From contig CANQXG010000001.1 in assembly GCA_947627735.1 (NCBI GenBank), positions 1 through 64,000 of the forward strand: a stretch of 64,000 bases of DNA, read 5' to 3'. A program made the translations under genes and the position numbers. Shown piece after piece: positions 36,527-44,089 of this stretch (position 1 is the first letter of the stretch; each line of letters opens with the position of its first letter). The notes under the pieces were generated by a model. It saw nothing but the letters and a program-made list of their open reading frames with translations, had not been told where the DNA came from and did no database searches. The stretch comes from an uncultured Oscillospiraceae bacterium (GTDB lineage Bacteria > Bacillota > Clostridia > Oscillospirales > Oscillospiraceae).

Positions 36527-37335
36527 GTCCTCCCGATAACGCCCTTTACTGCTGCCCGGCGCTTCGTCCCCGGGGGCAGTAGCACGTTCAGCGCCCGGCG
36601 CTTGTAATACGCCCCGCCGGCATAGAAATGCGCCCGGGGCAGCTCCAGTGTCCGCAGCTCATGCCGCCGGTATGTGGCGTACACCCCCAGCAGCCGCTCC
36701 GCCAGGTACCCATCCACCCGGGGTCCCGGGTCCGATACCTCGCCGTCAAAGGCCGCCAGCAGCGGGAACAGCCAGGCGCAGTAGTCCTGAAACACGTCCC
36801 GGCCCATGATGAAGATGTTGCCGAAGAACTGCACCGTGCCGCCCAGATATGTGTCCAGGGCCGCCGCCATCTCCGGATGCGTCTGGCGGACCAGTTCCTC
36901 CGCCAGGGCCAGGTCTGCGGCCCGATGATGCCGGGCGTAATGGTCCCGCACGGGCACACGCATATCCTCCCCCATGGGTAGGATCATGTCGTATCGCCCG
37001 ATCAGCGCCGCAAAGCGGTCATAGCCCAGCGCCTCCAGATCCGGATCCCGCCGGATGATGTAGGGCCGCTTGGCGTCCGTGTCCGGGTAAAGATACCGCC
37101 GGTAGTGGAAAAAGCCGTACCGGTCCGCCCGGACGTTCTTCCAAGCCCAGTATTGGCCGGTGAGTTCGCAGTAGGAGCGGTTTTTATCGGAGATGTTCTC
37201 CCCCTCGTCGTCATGGGCAAAGCCGGGGAACCGCTCTCCCGCCAGCGCCGCGCCCACCTGCAGGGGCCGCAGCAGCGGGTGCGCCGGCACCGCCTGCCGC
37301 TCATGGCAGCAGATGAACAGCTTTATGTCGGACAA
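36523..37335 (-). CDS. DUF4422 glycosyltransferase-like protein
   Basis: A 270-residue protein beginning MSDIKLFICCHE and containing ENISDKNRSYCELTGQYWAW and YGFFHYRRYL, the hallmark of DUF4422 proteins in capsule clusters. A later DHYARHHRAADL and FFGNIFIMGRDVFQDYC are also typical. The family is thought to be glycosyltransferases; neither donor nor acceptor is known. It is the first glycan gene after the recombinase-like genes, 3 bp downstream of one of them. Confidence 0.82.
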   Translation of the reverse strand: MSDIKLFICCHERQAVPAHPLLRPLQVGAALAGERFPGFAHDDEGENISDKNRSYCELTGQYWAWKNVRADRYGFFHYRRYLYPDTDAKRPYIIRRDPDLEALGYDRFAALIGRYDMILPMGEDMRVPVRDHYARHHRAADLALAEELVRQTHPEMAAALDTYLGGTVQFFGNIFIMGRDVFQDYCAWLFPLLAAFDGEVSDPGPRVDGYLAERLLGVYATYRRHELRTLELPRAHFYAGGAYYKRRALNVLLPPGTKRRAAVKGVIGRT

Positions 37336-37338
37336 TGC

Positions 37339-38154
37339 TCAGCTCTCCCACCCATGCTCCGTCTGCTCCTGCTCTGCTCGTTCTATCATCAGCCGCTCCA
37401 CAGTCTGCGCTGTTATCTCAACCCGGGTCTGCTCGTACAGCTTCCTTAGCGTGCGGACACAGGCCTTGCCGGCCCCGAACCCTGTCGCCTTGCTCACCGC
37501 CTTGATGTGCAGCCGCACGGTCTCCGCCCGCAGCGGCTCCCCGCCCCTGCCCACGAATATCCGCCCGCCGCGGACGCCATTGTGCAGGGCATAGTCCAAA
37601 AGCTCCTCCCGCAGGCTGTCCGGCAGGCGGACAGCGGTGGTCCCGTCCCGCACCGCCTCCACCGTCAGGGCCAGGAAGTCCGCCATCTCCATGTCCGTGC
37701 AGGCGAAGGCCCGCATGGCCAGATAGGCCAGGGGCTTTCCCATCGCCCGCGCCGTCGTCAGCAGGTGCAGGTATTCCTCCCGGGTGAGCGCCGCCGGGGA
37801 CGGCTCCTGTTTCCCGATATAGCTGGTGAGCTGATAGCTCTCGTAGCCCCTGTAGCGCAAAAAGGCGTTGCAAGCACTGGTGAGCATGTTCACATGGGCG
37901 GCGGAATAGGTGTCTGTCAGGCTCTCCACCCAGTTGGCCAGCGTATCCTCCCGGACCCGCTTGTCCGCCGGCAGGGCGTCGTAAAAGGCCAGCAGCGCCC
38001 TGCGGTAGCGGGCGACCGTACTGGGGCTGAGGTCCGCCTTCAGCCGCCCGACAAAGTCCTCGATATCCGACCGCCCCATCTGAAAGCCGGCCTCCGCCGC
38101 CGCACCGGCGCGGCCCCGCGCCGCACGCTCCCGGACGGGAAATATCTCCCGCAT
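37339..38154 (-). CDS. Degenerate tyrosine-recombinase-like protein 3
   Basis: A 271-residue protein with both recombinase regions: an N-terminal SAM-like helical domain (GRLKADLSPSTVARYRRALL) and a catalytic-fold domain (ALTREEYLHLLTTA). The arginine I position is lost (ACTDMEMADFLALT), the HxxRH box reads RTLRKLY, and no C-terminal nucleophile tyrosine is visible. Strand transfer is therefore unlikely. Start ATG 38154 lies behind GGGAGG at somewhat long spacing. It could bind DNA or an active recombinase, as an accessory or regulator. It is co-transcribed with the other two degenerate copies. Confidence 0.78.
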   Translation of the reverse strand: MREIFPVRERAARGRAGAAAEAGFQMGRSDIEDFVGRLKADLSPSTVARYRRALLAFYDALPADKRVREDTLANWVESLTDTYSAAHVNMLTSACNAFLRYRGYESYQLTSYIGKQEPSPAALTREEYLHLLTTARAMGKPLAYLAMRAFACTDMEMADFLALTVEAVRDGTTAVRLPDSLREELLDYALHNGVRGGRIFVGRGGEPLRAETVRLHIKAVSKATGFGAGKACVRTLRKLYEQTRVEITAQTVERLMIERAEQEQTEHGWES

Positions 38155-38159
38155 CCTTT

Positions 38160-38618
38160 TTACACCTCCCGGTCCGCCAGTTCGTTCATGAGCTGCTCCG
38201 CCTCGCCGGCGGCCATGGCCTCGGCCTCCGCCCGCGCCGCCAGATACAGCCGCTGCAGGGCCTTGGGCCGGCACATGCCCTCGCCCAGGCCCGCCGCCGC
38301 GCCCAGGCCGCGCAGGATCGCGGACACCCGCTGCACGTCCAGAGGCCGGCCGCTGCGGGTGGCAAATACCGGCCCGGACAGGATGTTCTTCCGGGCGGCA
38401 TAGGCCAGCAGCTCACTTTTAAGGCCCTCGGGCAGCGGAACATCTCTTACTCGGCCCGCCCGGACGGCCTCCACCGTCAGCACCGGCAGTTCGGACACGG
38501 AGATGCCCGTCAGGGCAAACACCTTCACCAGCAGGTAAGCCGGCTCCCGGCCCAAAACCCTGGCCGTGTCCAGCAGATGGAGATACTCCGCCCGGGTAAG
38601 CTCTTCCGTCCCCGCCAT
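38160..38618 (-). CDS. Degenerate tyrosine-recombinase-like protein 2 (catalytic-fold half only)
   Basis: A 152-residue protein comprising only the C-terminal catalytic fold: ELTRAEYLHLLDTARVLG, ALTGISVSELPVLT (arginine I replaced by serine) and PKALQRLYLAARAE in place of the HxxRH box; no nucleophile tyrosine. The N-terminal DNA-binding domain is absent, so it may be a dimerisation partner or a remnant. Start at 38618 is 4 bp after the preceding stop, consistent with translational coupling; the open frame extends upstream only inside that gene. Confidence 0.72.
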   Translation of the reverse strand: MAGTEELTRAEYLHLLDTARVLGREPAYLLVKVFALTGISVSELPVLTVEAVRAGRVRDVPLPEGLKSELLAYAARKNILSGPVFATRSGRPLDVQRVSAILRGLGAAAGLGEGMCRPKALQRLYLAARAEAEAMAAGEAEQLMNELADREV

Positions 38619-38622
38619 GGCG

Positions 38623-39438
38623 TCACACGTCCCAGCCGCAGAGGGCCTGTTCCCGTTCAAGCAGCGCGTCCATGGCCTCCTCGTCCCGCAGCTCCGCCAG
38701 CGTGTTTTGATATAGCTTCTGCAGGCTCCGGGGCGTACCCTTGCCGCCCGTCAGACCCGCCGCCAGGCTCACTTCCCGCAGGCACTTGGCAACGCCCGCT
38801 TCCTGGGGCGCCGTGCCGGCCCGGGTGCCAAAGATCATCCCCGTCCGGCCGTGGAAGGCGGCATAGCTCAGCAGTTCCCGGCACAGGCACGGCGGCAGAC
38901 GGACCGCCCTGGTCCAGCATATGACCTCCCCCGCGCGCACCGAATCCACGGTGAGAAGGCCCAGGTCCCGCACCGGGATGCCCGTCACGGCGAACAGCTT
39001 GATGAGCAGATAGGACCGCTCCTTCCGCAGCGCTTTCGCCGCGGCCAGCAGGCGGTGATACTCCTCCCGGGTCACGGCGGGCAGGCTCGTCTTGCCCGGC
39101 GCATACCGCCCGCTCCGCCGGTACTGCTCCGCGCCCATATACTGCAGCCAGCGGTCGCATACGGCGCCGAAGTAGTTCAGCGTGTTGGGGGAATACCCCT
39201 CGCCCGCCAGCTCTTCCAGCCACAGGTCCACGGTCCCCCGGCGGATGCGCTTGTCCTCCGGAAGCCACTCATGGAGCATCCGCAGTGTCCGGTCATACCG
39301 CATCGCGGTGCCCGGCTGGCTCCGCTCGCCCAGCGCGGCGATGAAGCGTCCGATGTCCTCTTCCCCCATCCGGACGCCCTCGTCCTGGACGGGCCGCGCC
39401 GCCCGGCGCGGGGAGGGCTGCCGCGCAAGCTCCTGCAT
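38623..39438 (-). CDS. Degenerate tyrosine-recombinase-like protein 1 (first gene after the invertible segment)
   Basis: A 271-residue protein with N-terminal (GRFIAALGERSQPGTAMRYD) and catalytic-fold domains. Arginine I is proline (VTGIPVRDL, Pro 155), box II reads RSLQK at 237-241 instead of HxxRH, and there is no tyrosine nucleophile. Start ATG 39438 follows AGGAG at 8 bases; a longer open frame runs through the left inverted repeat but has no ribosome site. Being the first gene transcribed from the invertible promoter, its level should follow the switch state, which would suit a feedback or directionality role (inference). Confidence 0.8.
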   Translation of the reverse strand: MQELARQPSPRRAARPVQDEGVRMGEEDIGRFIAALGERSQPGTAMRYDRTLRMLHEWLPEDKRIRRGTVDLWLEELAGEGYSPNTLNYFGAVCDRWLQYMGAEQYRRSGRYAPGKTSLPAVTREEYHRLLAAAKALRKERSYLLIKLFAVTGIPVRDLGLLTVDSVRAGEVICWTRAVRLPPCLCRELLSYAAFHGRTGMIFGTRAGTAPQEAGVAKCLREVSLAAGLTGGKGTPRSLQKLYQNTLAELRDEEAMDALLEREQALCGWDV

Positions 39439-39515
39439 GGGCCGAACTCCTTTCTCCGCAGGCGGAATAGTCAAAATAAAGCGTCTGTCCAAAAATACTG
39501 TACACAACATTAGAA

Positions 39516-39544
39516 ATAATAACACATTTCTATATCATTGACAA
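39516..39544 (-). promoter_or_regulatory. Glycan-operon promoter inside the invertible segment
   Basis: On the minus strand TTGTCA (39539-39544) and TATTAT (39516-39521) are separated by 17 bp, a near-consensus sigma-A promoter. The start would be near 39508, giving a leader of about 70 nt that crosses the left repeat arm before the AGGAG site of the first gene. I saw no other comparable promoter in the short gaps of the operon, although internal ones inside genes cannot be excluded. Confidence 0.78.
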
Positions 39545-39666
39545 GTGGAAAACAGCGCAATAACAGCGCCTGATTGTCTGATTTGGAAAATACGGGCATG
39601 AACACAGGGCCGTTGACAAAATCGCTTTCAACGGCCCGCTTCAGTGCGCTCTTAAGGCCCGATCTG

Positions 39667-39700
39667 CCGCCCCGCAAGAAGTCTTGCGGGGCGGTTTTTT
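39667..39700 (+). terminator. Rho-independent terminator inside the invertible segment, plus-strand orientation
   Basis: A perfect 13-bp stem, CCGCCCCGCAAGA (39667-39679) with TCTTGCGGGGCGG (39682-39694), is followed by six T. No plus-strand gene lies upstream of it. A weak plus-strand promoter (TTGACA at 39538-39543, 17 bp, TAACAG) could make a short RNA of about 130 nt ending here. After inversion the terminator would face the glycan operon. Confidence 0.88.
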
Positions 39701-39760
39701 GCTCTGATCTCCATGAGATATCTGCTCATGATAGACAGACGCTTTATTTTGTTTGCATCG

Positions 39761-40603
39761 CTAACTGACCAGCCCCAGCCGGTCCAGGGTCCGGGCGTGC
39801 TCCATGCCGGTGGTGATGAGGTATATCCGCGTCGTGTTTATGCTGGAGTGGCCCAGCACGTCCGCCAGCTTCACGATGTCCCGGCAGGCCCGGTAGAACA
39901 CCGTGGCGAACAGGTGCCGCAGGTTGTGGGGAAACACCTTCCCCGTTTCCACCCCCGCCAGTGTACATACCGCCTTCATCTCCGCCCATATCTGCCGCCG
40001 GCTCAGGCTCTTTCCGCTTCTGGTGAGAAAGATCTCGCCGGAGGCGATTTTGTTTTTCCTGGCGTATTTCAAAAGCTTCCGGCACAGCTTCCCCGGCAGC
40101 ATGATGGTCCGTATTTTCCCCTTCAGGGCGATCTCCGCCCTGCCCATTTGGGCTGCTTCCACCGTTATGTACCGCACTTCCGACACCCGGATGCCGGTGC
40201 CGCAGATGGTCTCCATGAGCAGGGCCAGACGCGATTTTCCGCCGTCCTTCGCGGCGGCCACCAGCTTTTCATACTCCGCCTTGGTCAGCTCCCGGCCCGG
40301 GTCCCGGAAGGCCCGGCGCTGGAGCCGCAGGGCCTTGACGCGGCAGTCCTCCCAGCCACAGAACTTGAAAAACGCATTCACCGCCGCCAGCTTGGCGTTC
40401 ACCGTCGCCGGGGCATATCCCCGGGCCATAAGCTGTTCCTTCCATGCCACCGCCAGGTCCTTAGTGACCTCCCGCCCGTCCAGCCATGCGGCGAACCCGC
40501 GGACGCTCCGCAGATACGCCTCGACGGTGCCCTCCGCCCGCTCGTCACCGCGAAGGTACGTAGCAAATGCCTCAACGCTCCGGATATCCATCTCTCTACT
40601 CAT
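39761..40603 (-). CDS. Catalytically complete tyrosine recombinase (putative invertase of the promoter segment)
   Basis: A 280-residue XerC/D-like recombinase with all six catalytic residues visible: Arg 139 (GTGIRVSEV), Lys 163, His 226 and Arg 229 (HNLRH), His 252 (GHSSINTT) and nucleophile Tyr 261 (RIYL). The N-terminal core-binding domain spans about 6-90. Start ATG 40603 has AGGAGG 9 bases upstream; the longer frame to 40879 crosses a terminator and is rejected. Its stop is 9 bp from the right repeat arm. Transcription reading through it would enter the invertible segment. Its own promoter is probably in 40604-40690, where an AT-rich TATAAA stretch occurs. Confidence 0.9.
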   Translation of the reverse strand: MSREMDIRSVEAFATYLRGDERAEGTVEAYLRSVRGFAAWLDGREVTKDLAVAWKEQLMARGYAPATVNAKLAAVNAFFKFCGWEDCRVKALRLQRRAFRDPGRELTKAEYEKLVAAAKDGGKSRLALLMETICGTGIRVSEVRYITVEAAQMGRAEIALKGKIRTIMLPGKLCRKLLKYARKNKIASGEIFLTRSGKSLSRRQIWAEMKAVCTLAGVETGKVFPHNLRHLFATVFYRACRDIVKLADVLGHSSINTTRIYLITTGMEHARTLDRLGLVS

Positions 40604-40687
40604 GCATGTCGCCCTCCTCATGAAAGAATGGATATATTTTATATTCATAGAGGCTCCATGGACACACAGGAAATACACACAGAGGAT

Positions 40688-40723
40688 ACAAAACGGGACC
40701 GGCGGTGATCCGTCGGTCCCGTT
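40688..40723 (-). terminator. Terminator-like hairpin after the CHAP gene
   Basis: CGGTCCCGTT/AACGGGACCG arms (40692-40701 and 40714-40723) form a 10-bp stem; on the minus strand TTTTG follows. It separates the hydrolase gene from the recombinase gene. Confidence 0.65.
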
Positions 40724-40757
40724 CATGCAGATAATCGGTATCCGCGTAAGAGCATTT

Positions 40758-41567
40758 TTATTCCGCCTGCAGCAGCGCCGACCAGGTGCGGCGGCCCACC
40801 TGGCCGTCCCACTGGTCCGGCTCATCGGGAAACAGCGCCTTTTGGGCCTGGAGCACCGCCCTGGCGGTAGCGGGGCCAAAGACGCCGTCCGCCTCCAGGC
40901 GCTGCCCCTCCCCGCCGGTGAAGCCCGCCCCGGCCAGCAGCCGCTGCAGCGTGCGCACCTGGGGTCCGCTGTGGCCCTGAAAGAGCAGATTCGCCTGCAC
41001 GCTCACCGCCGGACCCACCTGGGCGGCGGGAAACCCGCCGGCGGCAGCGCTGCCCGCCTCCCCGTCGAACAACGGATGGCCGAAGCCCGCCACATAGGGA
41101 TCGTCCAGCCGGTGGGTGCGCTTCTCCACCCGGTCGCCGGCGTTGCCCTCCACGGTGACCACGGCGTCCGCCAGCACCTGCGTGACGATGCCGGTGTGGA
41201 CCAGCGCACCATTTTCCTGGAAGAAAACCTGGTCCCCCGCCCTCGGGCTGCGGTCATACCGCCCCTGGGCCTGATAGTACCCCGCGGAGAAGGGCACCGC
41301 CGCCCCCAAAGGGCCGCTCTGGCACTGGATGCGCTGGGCATCCGGGCCGAAGGCGCGGTAAAAGCACCAGTCCGCGAACACGTCGCACCACTCGAAGCCG
41401 TTTTTGTTGCCGTTATAATACCCCGCCGCGGCCAGGTCCCGGGCGTATTTCGTCCAGTTGGCGCTGCCGGCGTTGGCCGCCGGGTCATCCAGGGAGGCGT
41501 TGGAGGCCTTCTCCCGGTACCCCACCTCCACCAGGGCTATGTCGATCAGTTTTTCTGCGTCGCGCAA
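40758..41567 (-). CDS. CHAP-domain peptidoglycan hydrolase with C-terminal peptidoglycan-binding domain
   Basis: A 269-residue protein. A CHAP amidase/endopeptidase core (about 30-165) contains EWCDVFADWCFYRAFG with the catalytic cysteine and ALVHTGIVTQV with the histidine. A PG_binding_1 domain (about 200-267) shows VRTLQRLLAGAGF and ADGVFGPATARAVLQAQ. No signal peptide is visible. That is common in phage-derived or endolysin-like enzymes, so it may be a domesticated lysin. The frame begins at TTG 41567 with GGGTGATG upstream; this start is uncertain. Confidence 0.82.
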   Translation of the reverse strand: MRDAEKLIDIALVEVGYREKASNASLDDPAANAGSANWTKYARDLAAAGYYNGNKNGFEWCDVFADWCFYRAFGPDAQRIQCQSGPLGAAVPFSAGYYQAQGRYDRSPRAGDQVFFQENGALVHTGIVTQVLADAVVTVEGNAGDRVEKRTHRLDDPYVAGFGHPLFDGEAGSAAAGGFPAAQVGPAVSVQANLLFQGHSGPQVRTLQRLLAGAGFTGGEGQRLEADGVFGPATARAVLQAQKALFPDEPDQWDGQVGRRTWSALLQAE

Positions 41568-41612
41568 AGATCATCACCCGACTCATCCTATGCCGGGCGG
41601 CGGGCACAGGTG

Positions 41613-41643
41613 AAGGCCGCCGGGATCGCCGGCGGCCTTTTCC
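41613..41643. terminator. Bidirectional terminator between tmk and the CHAP gene
   Basis: Perfect 11-bp arms AAGGCCGCCGG (41613-41623) and CCGGCGGCCTT (41629-41639), with T-runs on both outer sides. It should terminate tmk transcripts on the minus strand. Confidence 0.7.
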
Positions 41644-41656
41644 GTTTATTTGTCAT

Positions 41657-42316
41657 TCAAAGCAGCCCCATGATCTCGGCATGGATGTCCTCCACCGGAC
41701 GCATGGCCCCCTGGCGCAGGCACTCCACCGCCGTCCAGCCCAAATGCCGGGCGCAGTACTCCGCCGCCGTCCGGCTGCGGGCCATATAGGCCGCGTCCGC
41801 CTCGTGGATATCCTCCCGGCTTACGTCCCCGCCGTAGCGCTTCAGCAGCAGGTCGTGGGTGGTCTCGGCGCTGGTGCGCAGATAGATCACCCTGTCCGGC
41901 GCGGGGATGGCCAGCAGATCGTATTCAAAGTGGAAAAGCCACCGCAAAAACCTGTCCCACTGCTCCTCCGGCAGCTTGGAGCACTGGTGTACCGCGTTGG
42001 AGGTGGTGTACCTGTCGGCCACGACGGTGCCCCCGGCGCGGTAGAAGTCCTCCCAGTCCCGCTTGAAGCTGGCGTAGCGGTCCACAGCGTAAAAGGCGGA
42101 GGCCGCGTAGGCGTTCACATCCCCCGGCTCGGCCCCGAAATCCCCCCGCAGGTACATCTTCACCAGCGCGGAGGAGTCGCTGGCATAGTCTGGGAAGGAC
42201 ACCGCCCGCACCATCTCGCCCCGGTCAGCCAATGCCTGGTAGAGCGCCTTCGCCTGGGTGGCCTTGCCGCTGCCGTCCAGCCCCTCGATGACGATCAGTT
42301 TTCCCTTTTTCTCCAT
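41657..42316 (-). CDS. tmk: Thymidylate kinase
   Basis: A 219-residue P-loop kinase phosphorylating dTMP to dTDP. P-loop GLDGSGKATQAK has alanine where most have threonine or serine, a variation seen in some thymidylate kinases. DRY motif is VVADRYTTSN, and VIYLRTSAETT with a LID follows. Start ATG 42316 lies behind GGAGAGG. It is downstream of the purine operon's last gene but separated by a terminator, so it is probably expressed separately. Confidence 0.87.
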   Translation of the reverse strand: MEKKGKLIVIEGLDGSGKATQAKALYQALADRGEMVRAVSFPDYASDSSALVKMYLRGDFGAEPGDVNAYAASAFYAVDRYASFKRDWEDFYRAGGTVVADRYTTSNAVHQCSKLPEEQWDRFLRWLFHFEYDLLAIPAPDRVIYLRTSAETTHDLLLKRYGGDVSREDIHEADAAYMARSRTAAEYCARHLGWTAVECLRQGAMRPVEDIHAEIMGLL

Positions 42317-42364
42317 TTCGCCACACCTCTCCAAGCGAGTATATCATAACGCCGCCCCGGTTGC

Positions 42365-42396
42365 AAGAAAGCCTCCCGTCCGGGAGGCTTTCTTTG
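42365..42396. terminator. Terminator after fhs (end of the purine operon)
   Basis: Perfect 14-bp arms AAGAAAGCCTCCCG (42365-42378) and CGGGAGGCTTTCTT (42381-42394). T-rich sides on both strands make it bidirectional. Confidence 0.85.
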
Positions 42397-42408
42397 GGAA
42401 GCTGTATC

Positions 42409-44076
42409 TCAGAACAGGCCGGAGATGACGCCCTTGTCGTCCACGTCGATCTTCTCGGCCGCCGGCACCTTCGGCAGGCCCGGCATGGTCATGATGTCGC
42501 CGGTGAGCACCACGGCAAAGCCCGCGCCGGCGGAGACCTTGACCTCCTTCACCGTGACGGTGAAGCCCTCCGGCGCGCCCAGCAGGGCCGGATCGTCGGA
42601 GAAGCTGTACTGGGTCTTGGCGATGCACACGGGCAGGCCGCCGAAGCCCAGGTCGGTGAGCCGGGCGACCTGCTTCTGGGCCGCCGGCAGGATGTTGACG
42701 GCCTTGCCGCCGTAGACCTTCTGCACCACCGCCTCGATCTTCTTGTCCAGGGGCATGTCCAGCTCATAGCTGAAGCGGAAGTCCGGCTTTTCCTCGCCAC
42801 ACACCCGGACCACCTCGGCGGCCAGGTCCATGGCGCCGGCGCCGCCCTTGGCCCAGAACTCGCCCAGCACCGCCTTCACACCCAGCTTGGCACAGCTGGC
42901 GATGACCTGCTCTACCTCCGCGTCCGTGTCCGTGGGGAAGCGGTTCACCGCCACCACGCAGGGCAGGCCGTAGACGTTTTTGATATTGCCGACGTGCCGC
43001 AGAAGGTTCGGCATGCCCTTTTCCAGGGCCGCCAGGTCCTCGTGGCCCAGCTCGGTCTTGGCAAGGCCGCCGTGCATCTTCAGCGCCCGGATGGTGGCCA
43101 CCACCACCACCGCCGACGGGGTCAGCCCGGCGTAGCGGCACTTGATGTCCAGGAATTTCTCCGCCCCCAGGTCCGCGCCGAAGCCGGCCTCGGTGACGGC
43201 GTAATCCCCCAGGCGCATGGCCATGCGGGTGGCCAGAACGCTGTTGCACCCGTGGGCGATGTTGGCGAAGGGTCCGCCGTGGACGAAGGCGGGGGTGCCC
43301 TCCAGGGTCTGGACCAGGTTGGGCTTGAGCGCGTCCTTCAAAAGGGCCGCCATGGCCCCCACGGCCTTCAGGTCCCTGGCCGTCACCGGCGCGCCGTCGT
43401 AGGTATAGGCCACCACGATGCGGCCCAGCCGCTCCTTCAGGTCATGGATGGAACTGGCCAGGCAGAACACCGCCATGATCTCCGTGGCCACGGTGATGTC
43501 GTAGCCGTCCTCCCGGGGCACGCCGTTGACCCGGCCGCCGATGCCGTCGATGACGTGGCGCAGCTGCCGGTCGTTCATATCCACGCAGCGCTTCCAGGTG
43601 ACGGTCTTGGGGTCGATGTGCAGGGCGTTGCCCTGATAGATGTGGTTGTCCAGCATGGCGGCCAGCAGGTTATTGGCCGCGCCGATGGCGTGGAAGTCCC
43701 CGGTGAAGTGGAGGTTGATGTCCTCCATGGGCACCACCTGGGCGTATCCGCCGCCGGCGGCGCCGCCCTTGATGCCGAACACGGGACCCAGGGACGGCTC
43801 CCGCAGGGCCAGGACCGCGTTTTTGCCGATCCGGCGCAGGCCGTCGGCCAGGCCGATGCTGGTGGTGGTCTTGCCCTCCCCCGCGGGGGTGGGGGTGATG
43901 GCGGTGACCAGGATCAGCTTCCCGTCCGGGCGGGAATCATCGTCCAGCAGGGCGTAATCCACTTTTGCCTTGTACTTGCCGTAAGGCTCCAGATATTTTT
44001 CGTCCACGCCGGCCTTGTCGGCGATGGCGGCGATGGGCTGCATCTGACAGGCCTGGGCGATCTCGATATCGGTCAT
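42409..44076 (-). CDS. fhs: Formate-tetrahydrofolate ligase
   Basis: A 555-residue enzyme making 10-formyl-THF from formate, ATP and THF. Motifs are [19 protein letters not shown] (ATP loop near 55-73), [23 protein letters not shown] and [16 protein letters not shown]. As the last gene of the purine operon it can supply the formyl donor used by PurN and the AICAR transformylase, and it also belongs to one-carbon/acetogenic metabolism. It lies 13 bp after guaB with GAGGAGG before ATG 44076. Confidence 0.97.
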   Translation of the reverse strand: MTDIEIAQACQMQPIAAIADKAGVDEKYLEPYGKYKAKVDYALLDDDSRPDGKLILVTAITPTPAGEGKTTTSIGLADGLRRIGKNAVLALREPSLGPVFGIKGGAAGGGYAQVVPMEDINLHFTGDFHAIGAANNLLAAMLDNHIYQGNALHIDPKTVTWKRCVDMNDRQLRHVIDGIGGRVNGVPREDGYDITVATEIMAVFCLASSIHDLKERLGRIVVAYTYDGAPVTARDLKAVGAMAALLKDALKPNLVQTLEGTPAFVHGGPFANIAHGCNSVLATRMAMRLGDYAVTEAGFGADLGAEKFLDIKCRYAGLTPSAVVVVATIRALKMHGGLAKTELGHEDLAALEKGMPNLLRHVGNIKNVYGLPCVVAVNRFPTDTDAEVEQVIASCAKLGVKAVLGEFWAKGGAGAMDLAAEVVRVCGEEKPDFRFSYELDMPLDKKIEAVVQKVYGGKAVNILPAAQKQVARLTDLGFGGLPVCIAKTQYSFSDDPALLGAPEGFTVTVKEVKVSAGAGFAVVLTGDIMTMPGLPKVPAAEKIDVDDKGVISGLF

Positions 44077-44089
44077 AGAGGTGTCCTCC

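Larger units (their letters stand above)
39472..39751. other. Putative invertible promoter segment bounded by 18-bp inverted repeats
   Basis: The left arm CAAAATAAAGCGTCTGTC (39472-39489) and the right arm (39734-39751), its exact reverse complement, enclose 244 bp. Inside are one good promoter facing the glycan operon, an operator-like dyad TAGAAAT-N8-ATTTCTA over its -10 region (39511-39532), a hairpin (39607-39616/39628-39637) and a T-tailed terminator facing the opposite way. The segment is much more AT-rich than its surroundings on the promoter side. The active recombinase gene ends 9 bp outside the right arm. The present orientation reads ON for the operon. Confidence 0.8.

Noticed and set aside
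39607..39637. Second terminator inside the invertible segment
   Set aside because: The stem GGGCCGTTGA/TCAACGGCCC is perfect, but no T-run follows on either strand. I treat it as an RNA or DNA structure of unknown role.
40604..40879. Longer N-terminus for the active recombinase
   Set aside because: The extension crosses a terminator hairpin and the end of the CHAP gene, lacks a ribosome site and has unrelated composition. ATG 40603 has AGGAGG and matches the family start.
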